Shown here: piece after piece, positions 12,701 to 27,700 of the stretch
Layout of the letters: each line of letters opens with the position of its first letter
Position numbering within the stretch: position 1 is the first letter of the stretch
Translations under genes and position numbers: made by a program
Notes under the pieces: generated by a model
Told to the model about the DNA's origin: nothing
Databases searched by the model: none
Seen by the model: the letters and a program-made list of their open reading frames with translations, nothing else
NCBI RefSeq assembly: GCF_000699445.3
Contig: NC_067202.1
Location: forward strand, 3,655,429-3,719,428
Direction of reading: 5' to 3'
Length of the DNA: 64,000 nt
Source of the DNA: Schistosoma haematobium
Lineage: Eukaryota > Platyhelminthes > Trematoda > Strigeidida > Schistosomatidae

Positions 12701-15700
12701 ACAATGGCGTAGGTGCATACACCCTATGTCTTTCTTCAAACTATGATATTAAAATTGCTTCATATTTTTCTTTCTACGAACTAATTCTTTTACCCTGTAT
12801 CATATCCTTATATGCCATCATGTTTTTGTATATTACCAGTCAGTCAGCTACAACGTAGGACCAGGCACATATGTGCATTGGTCCGCATCAGCACAACAAG
12901 ATGAACACCGGATTCATAGCAGTGGTTAGGTCAAAGGTGGTAATATATAAGAGAAAGATTGCATATAGAGATATAGTACAAGAAGAAAAAATTGGTTCGT
13001 AGAAAGATATGAAGTGATTTTAATCTCTTAGTTTAAGGGAAGACAGGGAGTGTATACACCGACGCCATTGTGATCGATTCTGAGCCATGTCACCAAGAGT
13101 CTCCAACCATTGGCTACGATAGTCACGCGGACCCCAACCAAGTAGTCTGCATCTACCAACATGACTCAGACTAGAAGTTAGTGACTTCAAGCACTGATGC
13201 CACGTTTTGGTTTGGCCGCCCCTTACTTTCTTCCAACCATTTCCAATACCGGATAGCATTGCACGTCGTGGTAATCGGTATTCAGGCATACGTAACACGT
13301 GGCCCAACCATCTCAGTCGATGAAGATTCATAACCTCATCAACTGATTTACCATCATTTCCTAATACCCTGCGTCTAACCTCACTATTACTTACCCGGTG
13401 ATCCCAGCAGACGCCAGCAATATTTCCAAGGCATCTGTGGTCAAATACTAGTAGCTTACGAGTGTCTTCTACTCTTAATGGCCATGTTTCGCTGCCGTAA
13501 ATTGAAACAGAATGGACTGCCGCGCAGTATACTCGTCCTTTTATTGATAGACGGATATCTCGCTTTCGCCACAGGTGACGTAAGTACTAATGAGGTATGG
13601 AAACTTGAACCGATGCACATATGTGCCTGATCCCATGTTGTAGCTGACTGACTGACTGCAATAGAGTTATAGGTTCGTAACAAATATGTGTATATAACAG
13701 TAATTTTGCATGTTAAAACAAAACCACAGTATATTATGAAAGAATAAATAAACTGTTTTGTTGTGGACTACAATATAGTTAGCATTATAGTGCAATGACT
13801 GGTAAGGATTGCTCAGGATAGAGTTCGATGGAGAATCCTAGAGGGCGGTCTACGCTCCTTCACAAAAAATAAACAGCCTAAGTAAGTAACTATAATCTAA
13901 TAGTATGACCCATGACACAAGATTATACGATCACTAGACTAGACTGGATATTCACTTCATACACTAGATATAAATTAGATCATGTTATACAAGATGAACA
14001 ATTCGTGACTAAAAACATAGAATCAGATTTTAAACCAAAAAATAGTTTATTTGAACAAATACATTAGCAATTTAGACACAAACACAGTGAATCTTAAACG
14101 GAAATCCGTAATATATATTGTCTAAAAATGAAGTTCATTGAGTCAATCACATCTTAATACCACACAACACATCAAAGTATGAGAACTTTCTTTTCCTAAA
14201 TGATGCTGCAGTGACCTAACTACAACAGTAGGGTGGGTCAACTTGTTAACATTGTTATAACAATAAATATATAGTGTAGTTCACTGAAATCACAAAGTTA
14301 GACACCCAATGAAATCCTGCGAGGACTGGACGGCTGCTTATTCATGGTATGGGACTACTCAGTAGTGTCTAGGGGAGCTAAACTACGTCGAGTAAGAGGA
14401 AAGTACTCTATCAAAGACAACGGAAGATGGCCGAACACTATCGTGGACTTGTACACCATTGAATCTCAGCTCAGAGAACCACAGGTTCGCTCATGAAACC
14501 GACAGTCCTACTTTCTATATCCAATTGTAGGGTCATGCCCTCAGATGCCCTGGTGCGGACGAGGGTAGGAAGAGTCAGCTGTCGCTCTCGAAATGCTCCC
14601 ACATGACCACGCGTATACATCCATTGTCAAGAAAGTACTACGCACTGCCTTCTCACGGCGAAGGTGTTGTTTACGAACTGAGAGGACAAAAAGAGAATGT
14701 CCGGCACTTTAACCGAGTTGGAAGATATGGAGGATCCACCTAGGGGAGTCGGAAAACACTGATTCCAAACTAATGGTGCACATTACCTCCAGGATCCTAA
14801 GGAAACAAACGGCATATGAACCAATCGTTGGTCACTGACTGACCTGGGACTGCATCTCCTTACGTTCCTCCACTGCCTTGTGGATCAGACCTTTAGGTCG
14901 AAGGCTCCGGGTGTGGCCTCCTAAGAAAACCACCTGCTTCGGTTTGGGTACCCGGACAGTATCAAAGTTCACACACAAATAGAATGACGAATTGTAGTTC
15001 CCCTTTGTACCAATTTTTACATGTTCAAATAAATAAATAAAAATGTAGGGTTGTGGATGCGTATTGCTGCGGAATCCCATACAGGGATGAGATGGCCATT
15101 GAGTTCTCCCAGGTTTTCAGTGGTTGTCAAATTTTTGATGATTCGTAGTTTCAGTGAAATTTAGCAATCTTGTTTATCACTCAGCACTAGTCATCCGTAA
15201 CTCCACCGGAGATTGAACTCAAGACTTTCAGGTCTTCCAATAAGCGCCCAGCTTCAAGACTAATCAGCCGGGATCTAACCGTTCACTTGTCAAGACGAAT
15301 TGGTGTTGCAAAGCTGAAAATTGAACAATCACCTTGAACTTCTTATACTAATAAAAATTGCAATTAACTCACAGACTACACTCCAATCCACTCACTCACC
15401 TGAACGAGCATTGATAGTACTTGATGCAGGTAGAGCAAATACTTTTTTTGTCAATGGAGATGATGTATCAGACGATTGCATGGAGTTCTCGTCGACTGCA
15501 TAACCAAGACCAAACCAACCCCCAACAGTTAAACATTGATGTATACATCCAGAAAGAGCAGCGCATAAATTACGTAATAAAAATATTCTACGATGACGAT
15601 CGCCTGTAGGTGCCAAAATACAATCAGGACAATGAAATGGTGATGAAGATGTAACAGATGATTTCGATGTCCTTGCTGTAGTATTAGTAGTAGTACTGGT

Positions 15701-18700
15701 ACAATTGCATTGTTGATAAGGAAAAGGTAATAGAACACTTACTAAAAATGGAGGTGGTAATGATTCCAGACAAGTGATTAAATCATGAACCATATACTAT
15801 AAAAATGAAATATAAATAAAACAAAAGCATAGTTATGATGATTCAATGATATAATTTAAATAGTAAAGCTTTATCATACTTTAGAAATATAATGGAAAGT
15901 TGTGCGGATTGATGAGTTTGGAATTTTATATCGTTGACTGACTTCAATCAGACAATCATTGAAAACCAGGGAACAATGGATTTTTTTTTTCTCGGTTTAG
16001 GCACCTGAGCAGTATCCCAGCCCTCACACAAATCGAATGATTTATATGGTGCCTCCTTGTACCAATGTTTATATGCTTAAATAAATAAATAAATGAACAA
16101 CATATTTGAATTATATGAAATTAAACTTTTTATTTGGAATACCATATCACTTATTATGTAGTTTGCAATTAGTACTAATTCTTTCTTCCTTTACTATATG
16201 CTTAAATAAAAATTTTCTTTTATATATTACCACCATTGATTTAACTACTCCTATGAATCCGGTGTTCATCTTGCTGTGCTCATGAGATATAGCAACTTAG
16301 ACAGATGCATATATGTGCCTGGTCGTACGTTGTAGCTGACTGACTGATGAGTTGATTAAGAACACTATTAGTTCTTCATATCAAAGAAGAAAGAAAAAAT
16401 GGGTTTGAGGCTGAGGATATATGTGAACTATGTTTAAACTAGTCTGATTAAACTAATTAATTATAGAATATGATAAAATTTGTTTATTATAGAATAAGGT
16501 TTGAAGAAAACAAACTAGAAGCGACTAAATTGAAGTAAGTTATCTTGGTTGGTGGTTTTATATTTTATTGTAATTAGTAATTGAAAACATTGGGTAACGT
16601 GAACTAAAATCAATTCTGATGGCATAGATTGTTTCATTCTCCTTATAGTTTCATTTAGATTCGATGGATTCAATCTGTTTTTTATTGAATCATATTGTCT
16701 ATGTAACTAACTAACTGTTTATTTATACATAATTGATAAGAAGCCATGTCTGATTAATGTTTCAAATAAGTTAGAACTCCTTAACAAGTTAAAACAACAA
16801 CCAAGATTCTCTTTCTAGATAATTTGGAATCTCCAATAAGGATTGAATTCAGAAACAACCATTAATAAGGTCAGCTTTGGGCTACAATACTACTCTCTAC
16901 ATAATGAGTTCCATTGGTTATGAAATTTTAATGTCAACGTTTCTGCTTGGAATTATTAATAGTATTAGGCTAGTAAATTTTTTAATGAACAGTCAAAAAT
17001 CCCGCAAGCGGGATTGCGGGTGAGTACTGTCGAGGAGTCCCACAATAGGGCGGAATCGTCATCCGGTGCTCCTAGATTTCCAATGGTGGTCTAACATCAA
17101 TCAGTTCATGATCTCAATTAAAAACTTAATAATCTCCACAACCCCATACTGGTAAAAAAAAATTGTCAAGTCAATCAGATTTACCTTGATACGCTTTACT
17201 GAATCTGGTAGAAGTAATGCACCCGGTGGTAGACGCATCAATGTACGCAATAAAGGTATACCATCAATTAAAGCCATTGGTGATATTGGCCAACGTGAAG
17301 AATCAAGAGAAGGATAACAGACATTGGTATTGGTTGTACGTGTTGCTACTAACAGACTACTATCGGATCTATTTTGTGACGATAATGTTGATTGACTTGT
17401 AAATAAATAAGATGTTGAATATAATTCACCAAGTAATAGGGACAATTCAATACGAACTGCTGGTAATCGTATACCACTAGACCCATACAGATCACAGAAA
17501 TTAATTAACGATATTAGAAAAGGTTCATGAGCCTAGACGCGTGCATATATACAGGAAGAGAAAGAGAGAGGACATATAGATAGGAGAAAACATAATACTT
17601 ATGTGATGAAATAGTAATTATTAGCATAATTTCAGAAACTCCATAACTTTCTGGTTGGTGTCTATCTATGACGAAACCTGTGCTCAAACTAAATAGATAC
17701 CCATGAATAATTAACACCCAAGTAAATGATAATCATATACGTAATTGATAATTGGTTTCCAGATGAATTTCTTCTGAGGTAATGAAACGTTATAAGATTA
17801 GTCGAGTCAACTAACATAGACGGTATTAGGAATACTATTAAAGATGTATTGACAGATATCATTTCTTAGTTATCCACATTGTAAATTATTACTTTATGGA
17901 TACACATGAAATAGGAACTGGATTAGGACAGGACTTAGCTGCGTGTATGTTTGTAGAGCTCAATGAACAATTGATTGAGGTCGATCACATAGTCTTTTTA
18001 TGAACGGTTTTTGATACACTAGCTCAGTAATTTTACGATTCGACTCTCTGACTAAATGGTTTTATTGAGATCACTAGAAAACACGAAAGCTGTTGCTTAA
18101 ATTCAGTGGTGTAGATTTCTGGGAAGGATTAGATCCACAACACGATGATCTTATGTGCTGATAGAGGTATGAGAGCGGTTTTCACTATTCCCGGTTTCCC
18201 ACACCGTGGAAGGATATTTCTTCTTGAGCGGCATGAAATAGAAACTGAATTAGTAGTAGACTTGGCGACCAAGTGGCCCGAATGACAACTGCTTGAGGCC
18301 TGTCGCACATGGCTTTTTTATGGGACATTTTTGATGTGTTGGCTCAGCACTTCAAGAGGCCTAATCACTAGAAACGGATGTATGTGGGGCATGGAGAGGT
18401 GTGAGAATAATTGTAGTCATATTGTCTTCCTATAATGTCTGCAATTTATTGGTGGTGAACATAGAACTTTGACACTCGGTTTATTGTTGCAATTGTCTTT
18501 ATTGTTTATTTGATGAGTGTAGTAATTCAAAGTTATACGTGATTGGAGAAAATAAAACGAATATATCATCAGAAAAGCTAAATGAAGGTACTTGACTAAA
18601 TATCATGCTTTCAAGATGCCGTTAAGAAGTTTGGTACAAAAACTTTCTGATCTTTAGCTGCCATCTTATTAATGTTACTGCTCCATGAAAACTATGTTCT

Positions 18701-21700
18701 ACAGTATAAATAAAAGTCCAGTCGCTTCAAATACAACAGTCCGAAATGATAGATAGTTTTATGTAAGAATGATAGAAATGAAAAAAAGTAAAGAAAAGCA
18801 TCAAAGAAAACAACATACTTTTATCCAATCATAACGTGTTTTTAATCGTTTTAACTCGGCATCACGAATTTCCGGAGAAACATTTGATAAATTCATTAAG
18901 ATACCAGCTAAAACGGTACCAGCATTTCTTGTAGTTAATAAATAAGAAGTTGTAGTCAGTGGACCGGAAAATTCTGAATAATCTAATAAAATTAAGCACA
19001 GAGAGAGAAAAATCGTAAGAGAAAAATTCATATTACAGTGAAAGATAGACATATTTACAAGTGGGATATCAGCAATGCCCCCAATGTTCAATGCATGTGT
19101 AGCTGCTCTCGACATTTTCCAACATTTCTCGGTTCATTTAGTAGGTCAGCGTTGCATATTGGCAATAAAATCCAGTAAACAGTATATTCGATTATAAAGT
19201 ATACATTTGCTAATTGAATGGAACTTAATTGATGAATGAGACACACTTATTTTACATTGAAAACATTGCAGATAACCTCAATCTACGTTTAAAATTTGCA
19301 AATACTTAATGGTATCACTTAAAGATTCAATCGAAAGTGTGATACCTTCTTGAAGAGAAAACTATAAACAAGAAGTAGTGTATAACAAGTCGAGGTAATA
19401 TAATATTAGGGAACAAGGAGAAAAGCTTTACGATCAGACCAAAAGTGTATCTTCTAAGGAAATGATATCAATCGTATCTAATAAAAATGGCGTAAAATCG
19501 AAACTGTGCTGGAAAATAATAAAGAAATACAATTGTCACATAAATAATAAACTCAGATTTTCCGTTTTTGAAACTAAACATTGCATTTGATCAGTCTCTA
19601 TTAGCATATGAGTATCCTGAGTAAATAGTCATCATAATGCCTTAAGTTACAAGTTTCGAGCAAAGATATATTTTGGCTAGCAATGGAATACATGACACGT
19701 GTTTCGTTCTTTTCAAGGCTCATCAGTTGAACGTACATGTATCCTAGTGTTAACGTTCACAGCGTGACTTGAACACCGTACATTTCTCTGTAAATAATGA
19801 GATGTTAGTACATCAAGCTGATCACCCAAATAGGATGAAAGTGCATCCTGGCTTCTACTGCTAGTCACGATCTAACATTACTGAATATGATTATACTTTT
19901 GTTTGTTTCCGAAATAAAACAATCAAACAAGCATTTAAAACACAAATAAAGAAGAATTTAAAAAATGTTTTGATTTTCTTTTTTCTTCTTCTGGACCTAC
20001 CAAAACTAGGTTCATTCAACTTTTCATCACTAACAACAACGGGATTATTAGTTGAATGAGCCGCAGAAGTTACAGTTGGTGTTGTCATGGATGATTTCGT
20101 TAAACCAGTCAATGTATTGACACTAGCTAATTCACTTTCAAGCCATTGCCAAACATGTTGACGAAGTGAAACACCTTCAGACTAATGGTGATGAAAGAAA
20201 GGAGGAAAATAATAATAATAATAATATTAATACTGTAAGTCATTTGTTATAAAAATTATAATTAGAATAATTTCAGCGATTGGAATTTCAAATTAGTTAC
20301 AACGGTTTTATCTAGCAAACTCATACTATTTTTTATCCGTTCTCATGGAACTAATCAAAATTAGAATTAGAATTCAACCGGATCAGTTTTGAGACAATGG
20401 GAGACGGTCGCGCAACTGTGTGGATTGCTTGAAGTTAGACATTAACACCGTTAGATGCCGGTCGGCTCGGTGGTCTAGTGCTTAAGCGCACGCGCGCGAG
20501 ACTGACAGGTCCTAGGTTCGAATCTCGCGAGGCGGGATCGTGAATGCGCACTGCTGAGGAGTCCCACAGTAGGACTAAACGACCGTCCATTGCTTCCGTG
20601 TTTTCCATGCTGGTCTAGCTTCAATCGACTCATGAATTCAACAACTAAATTACCATAATATTCACAAAACTCCTCTCTGATCATAAAAAAAATTAGAATA
20701 GATAGAATTGAACCAGCTAGTTACACTACGTTAATGTTTACGTATCTATTCAATTGAGATAGGATACATATCTGTGAATTTGTAGTGTATCTGTTTCTTA
20801 ATGTTCAATATTTGTGTGAAATCAAGTATTTATATGAATTATTTCATTTATTGAGTGAATTAACGTTGGATATAAGAGCATAGTTTTCCTTGAAGATTTA
20901 GCTTCAAGCTTAAATTCCCACTTTATTCGCTTTTCTGATTCGCTAAGTTAGGATCATAACTATTGCTAAAGGATAAGTTGTTCTATCACAAGTTGAATCT
21001 CTTTAAATATTAAACTAGCTCTAGAGTTCTTAAACTCTCTCTCTCTCTCATACATTAACATAAGGAGAGGGTTTATTATTGAAGTATAATATATATAAGC
21101 AGTGTGATTCATCCGGTTTCGATAGATCCCGGTTCTTGTAATAAAGAATTTTACCATAGGCTAACTAAAAATACAACAGTAACAACAGAGAAGTAGAGAG
21201 TATTCGCTACAAAAAATAGGAATAACATCGTGAAGAAACAAAGGATGGGAAAGTTGCGTAATAAACCAATGCAGAAATAATTGAGCGAAAGACAAACAAA
21301 ACGGTTATTGTTCAACAGAACAATTGTTATTAGTATACACAAACCTCTAGAGAAGCAATCATGGAAAAGTTATTGATCGATAAATGCCTTGTAGAACTAT
21401 CTTTAATATTAAAAACTGATCATCTTTCTTTTCAGAGAGTTAGCAATTGTGGCACAATGAAGATAATACTGGGACGGTAATGTTCACGTAACATGTTCAA
21501 GCCATCGATCTCGATGTTTGCAATGGTAACACTTATCTATCATGAATAGATTGTGATTAAGCATAAACATATATAAGTGGCTTTTAAAAAAATCAAAGGA
21601 TATGAATCCAATATACCTTGTGTCTCAATCAGCAAGTAAATAGATAATCAACTAGTTTTCGGCAAAGTTAAAGTCTTTGTACTAGTCAGTTATGGCATAG

Positions 21701-24700
21701 AGTAATGAATTCAGCATATAACGATATTTCAAATGGCTTAAGACTTGGAGACAATGTGATTTGATCCAGAGTCAAAAAACGCCCCAAATGGCCTGGTATA
21801 TCCGAGGATGAAGAAAGTCCACTATCCATCAACAAATGCTTTCATATGGCCACTCATATGTAGCAACGTCAAGGAAGTCCTACTAGTTGCCTTCTCGCGG
21901 CGGGAGTATTTACGAAATTGAGAGGATGAAAAGTGAATGTCCAATGCTAAGACCGGGTTGATGGGCACATAGGATCCACTTAGAAAAGCTCCAAAAACCT
22001 GGTTCCAAACCAATGTTGAACATGGGATTCAGCATCTTAAGTGAACAAATGACGCATAAACTTATTCTTGATTACCAGGTTCTATGGGAGCTCATTTACC
22101 AACGTCGCTCCACCCCCTAGTGGATTAAACCTTTGAGTCAAAGACTCGAGGAGTGGCGCTCCAAAGAAAATCACCTGTTACGGTTTAAGCAACCAAGCAA
22201 AATCTCAGCTCTCAAAAACGTTTTGTGCAGTGTATATATTTTTGGGTGCCCTTTTGCACCAACATTTATGCGTTTAAATAAATAAATAAAGGCATAACAT
22301 GATACCAAATAAAACAATCATCTACTTACTTCGGCGCCAGCAGCCAGTGTACTTAATTCTTCCGCCAAAATTTTTAAACAAGCAATAAATTTCAATTGAT
22401 TTGCCATTAAGTCCACTACACCTTGATCTTTAGACAAATCAAATGTTTGTTTGTTTGTTTTACATAAAGAATAAATAAACAAAACATTATAATTCGTATT
22501 CATACAATTTGTTTATTTATCAAATCGACGTTAACAAGAGTCAGTGAGTCACTCAGCTACAACGTACCACCAAGCACATATATCCATCGGGCCAAGTTGC
22601 CATACCTCATTAGCACTACAAGATGAACACCAAATTCATAGAAGTAGTCACTTCAATGGTAGTGATATATTAAAAAAGATTGCATATAAGGACATAGTAC
22701 AGGAAGAAAGAATTAGATCGTAGAAAGAAAGATGTGAAGCGATTCTAATCTCATAGTTCAAGGGAAGACAGAGAGCGTTGTGTACACCTACACCATTGTG
22801 ATCGATTCTGAACCATGTCACACACAGTCTCCAACCATTGGTTACGATAATCATGCGGACTCCGAACAAGTAATCTGCATCTACCAACATGGCTAAGACT
22901 AGAAGTTAGTGACTTCAAGCACTGATGCCACGTTTTGGTTTGGTCGCCCCTAACGTTTTTCTAGACATCAACAAGAAGAACTAATTTAGGAGAATAATAT
23001 GAATTTCATAGTTACTCACCAGCTCCTTACAACCTCTAAACATAATTGTATGAATCTTTTTAAAAATAATTCAGTGTACATACTTTGTAAATTATGAAAT
23101 AGAAAGAGTTCTCAATAATGAAAAGAGTGATACAAGGAGGTACGGTTTTGACTGGATATTTACATATACTACATCTATTTTCAGTAAGCTTTCAGAAGCT
23201 TGAAGTTATGTGCGACTATAAAAATACCCATGTTTTTCTGTACATAAACTAACCTTGGAGTGAGGCTTTACGAGCAATTCGCGCCTATTCTCTAGTGTTT
23301 ATAACTAAGTACTGTTACCTGATTAGCTGAAAAATTGCTCAAGGTAGATGTCAGTATGGTACAACATTCTTACCTTGGTTACTTTAAATTATTTACCCAG
23401 ATACGAAACAGGATTATTACTCACTTTCGATATTATAATTACCTATTGAATGAAGTGAAGGTCGTTGTTGGGCTGATGGTGATAACATTTGCTGTTTTTG
23501 ATTCATATGAACTGTACTACTCTTCACATGATCAATAGTATCATCATGATCTGTTTGATCGTCATTATCATCACTCCATTCAATTGTAAATTGATCTTCT
23601 GTTGTACATTTTTGTAAAGGAACATCAGGTGTCATGAATGTGAAAATATCATCATCGTTACTAGTTGTGTTTTAAAAGAGAGATTCAAAGAAATAGAGAT
23701 TAAATAAAAAGATGAATCATATTTTTTGTTAAAACTACTTTTGTAGTTTACAAAATCAAGGAATGACAAACATCACATTCCCAATGTACTAATGAACATC
23801 ATGTGATTACCACTGAATCAAATTAAATTTGGGAGGAAATCCCAAGAGTTTTAGTGAGATGTTGTGATTAGTAAAATCTAACTGGGTCAAGAGTGAGATC
23901 AATATCATAGGTGGCATTTAATGACGTTCACAAACTATCATGAGTTGAATTAAGTTAAAGATGGAAATTACTAGATGCTAACTAAGCGGTTACAAATTGG
24001 AGTGCTAGCTGAAGTGTCTGAAGGTTTTGATTTCCATCCTTGATGAGGTCATGGATGCACAATAGCTGAGATGTCTAATACTAAGAAAACAAGCAGGACA
24101 GTGTTTCTCAGTTTTCAGTCGTTATACATTTCGTGACGTAAACATGTTAGGGATGCTAGATCCCAAGAAAATCACTTGGTAAAAGTCCTGCCCTTGCACG
24201 CGGGAATCGAACCCATGAACTATGGTTTTGCGAACGAATACTTAATCTCTAAACCAATGGGTCAATGTTCAACGGTTTATAGGCATATCATATGAAAAAT
24301 CTATTGGTAATGATTAGATAAGTCAGTTGGTAAGTACAGGTAGTGAAAGCTGATCGACAAGAAACTTCAATTTTGCAACTTGATCGAGAGAATTTGAACA
24401 ATAGATCTCAATCAGAAGTGACCCAAAGGTCGAGTGCATTTCAATGGGGTCAATTTCTTAAGGATAGAGTGGTATATATATGAATGAGTATTTGTGCGTT
24501 TCATTTAGTAGTCCAATACACTTTCTCGCTCAAGTACTCATTTAGGGGTGTTGGTGCATCACATACCGTGTATTAGTATCAAATTTCCGACACTGCACAT
24601 CACAACAGAATTAATTAAAGATGAAGTGGTCCATATATGTTTGAATAATTAAATAAACATACTTTTGTTTATTTACAGATTGCACGACAGCATCTGAAGA

Positions 24701-27700
24701 GAATACCGATTGACGCCTTGATTTACTTTCGATAGATTCATTAACTGACATTCTATGTAAACCAAATATAGATGATGAACCGGAAGATTCCAATGGTGGT
24801 AATTTAGTCAAAACTTCCAATGCTAATGTTGGACAACCCAATATAAAATAATGATGGGCAGTACGAAAGTATAAACGTCTTTCTAAACTTCTTACACGAT
24901 ATAATATAGTAGAATTGATTAGATTTGGAGCTTGTAAACGTTGATGACGTAAAACTAATGGATGTGATTGTAGATACGTGTAGAATTTGAAAACACTTGG
25001 ACATACAGATGATGGTTTTGAAGTATCCCTACTAGTTATGAAGCTTTGACTACCACTAAGATATTGAGGATGTTGTGGGCTTTGATAGATTGAATCGGTT
25101 AAACTATCTCTCTTTTCAGATATTATAAAATCTTCAGAATTACTTAATATTCCAGGTCCTTCTAATAATGTTTGCAAGGCAGCTAATGGATCACCCTAAA
25201 ATGTAAGTAAAAACCACATAATGTGAACATTTGTCAAAAAAAAGTTGACAAATTATAATTATTCAAACAATAGACAAGTTCTTTTCGATAGTACATTAAA
25301 GCAATATCAGATGCCAGTGATTAACAGATCTGAAATGCAATGGAACCCATTTATCGAATATAAGTATTACGTACTCCACGAACATAGCTGATACTTTAAT
25401 GTGATGACCAAATAAAGACATAATGACTAAAGAGCTTGTTACTTAAGGTCCTACGATGCCAGGCAGGTTGACTGAGGAATGGTAAAACGAAAAGCAATAG
25501 CCTAATGTTTGAAGGTTGAGATGTATTACTGACTGTACTGGGATGTGATAGTAATAAAGTGCTTTCTTCAGATAACCAGGGTTTATAGTGACACTGCCTC
25601 CTAAACACCGGAAGGAAGCAGTATCGTCTTGTCTCATGTATCTCCACCACCAACAGTAAAGTCTTTAAAGTACAGAAGTAAAACATTATAAAACCTATAG
25701 CAAAATGACCGTGTTTCATGGGCTCCAAAGTCACACACCTGAGTATATATGACTACTTCAAACCCAGTTTCGTTTCCAGGTCCGTTAGAGACGAAATATC
25801 ATTCTACGATATGTGGAACCGACGTCTAAACTCTAACAGTATTTGTGATTCTCTTTTTCACAATCAAATCTCTTCGTTACTTTTTACTGTTCTTTCTACG
25901 ACGAATACCAACATTTTTCCTTTTGACTGTATCACTATTCTTAACGATTAATGTAGCGTACACAAAATGATCGTCTACAAACTAAAAGACGAATACACTA
26001 GAGTAACTGTTCACTGTGTTCTACTTAGAGTGTTGAATAAAGCTATTATTATTAGTATTATTTCTAATACGAAAGTTAAACAAAAGGAAACGAAATAGAA
26101 AATAAAGGCAAATTAACTAACCAATGTCCAAAACGCCATGCTTCTTAGAAATGGATCTTGATGTTTAATTATATGTTCCCTTAGAAAATCATGATATGTC
26201 GAGGATGTTGTTGTTTGTTGACCTGGAATACCTTGTGCTGATGATGTATAAAGTCTGTCAGTATTTTAAAAAAATTACAAAAATTAAAATGACAGGAAAT
26301 ACAAAGAGAGAAAGATTACAACAGTATTCATTGAGTAATTGAATAAAGAAGCAATGAATATAAGCTGAATTATACACAATGAACTCTTTGTTGATCAGAT
26401 TTCATTGATCAATTTGTAATGTGATCAATACTCTCAGTGGCTTAACATGATGAGCACTATGTTTCAAGGTAAAGTGGTTCGAAATTAGATATCAGAAAAA
26501 CCTATATAACTGAATTTCAGGTTAGCTGGGACTCGTTAGTTAGGTGTAACTGGAAATCTTGAGAGAACGGATACTCTCAATATAATTCATACTCACGTGA
26601 GTACGGCTATTTCTTTCGAGTATGAGTTTACTTAGCAGTGTGTATAAACGACCACACATGGGAGTAAACCTGATCAACAGTTAACAGTTTTGAATTATTG
26701 TCCAAAATAGAACACTATGAACGTCATTACAAAAATAAAGTAGACTAATTGCGTTATTATGATTATAAGCTTTATTCAATATTATATTATTGGTACAATA
26801 TAGAATTGTCACCACAAAGTGTTTCAACAAGTTTCCTTTTCTTATTTCTTGATCGATCCTGACGGCAAATATTGAGTGATCGTCAGTTAGATGTTAGCAG
26901 TTCAGGAATCGACATCTGAATAATGTTCATTCCTCTCAATGTATATTGCAAGCAACCACAATGTTTCTGATCGTGCTTTTTTGTAAGTTGCACAATGAAA
27001 GGTCGCAAACTTTGCATAAACGCAACTGAATAGGTTATGCAAATAATAGACATAATAATGTGTTAGAAAAAAAACACAAAAACAGATAACTTGTTGAAAT
27101 ATCTAGATGGCAAGAACAGGTAGCCCAGATATTCAAGCAGGCCACCTTAAATTCAACATCCCTCCTTCAAAAAAAAAAAACAAATCTGACAACCCTTTCA
27201 CTTGAAATTGAGAAGAAGCGATACAAAGTAAGATTATTGGCGAATTAACTATCTAAATCATCCAGTTTATTATTCGTAAGGATTTTGATAAATTCAGCAA
27301 TTACTCATTTCAACGTGTTGTTCTACTGTATTCTGTTAATTATTCACTTAGTTTAGAGATTTGTACATTATGAAATTACTTTCGATCAAGTTTAATTATT
27401 TACGTGTAAATTAACAATTACTGTAAATGGGGTCTGGATATAAAGAGTTGAGGAGATAACGTTGAAGAGTAATTAAGAACATTTACCAATTGCATGCAAC
27501 CTGGTGTTGATATTTTTGATTTATTTCATTTATTTAAACACATGAGCATTGATACAAAGATGCACCACATAAATTATTCGATTTGTGTGAGGGCTGGAAA
27601 ACTGCACGGGCGCTCAAACCGAAGCGCGTGGTCTTCGTAGGGGGTCAGGTCACAGCTACAGCCATTGACCTAGAGGTCTGATCCATAAGGCAGTGGGGCA

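Noticed and set aside
19891..20000. Lysine/arginine-rich and hydrophobic extension of exon 20
   Set aside because: It lies past a good GTAGGT donor and exon 21 continues in the right phase, so this is intron read-through.
24804..25004. 66-codon minus frame inside exon 17
   Set aside because: Out-of-frame shadow of the DMXL exon, which has strong family conservation.
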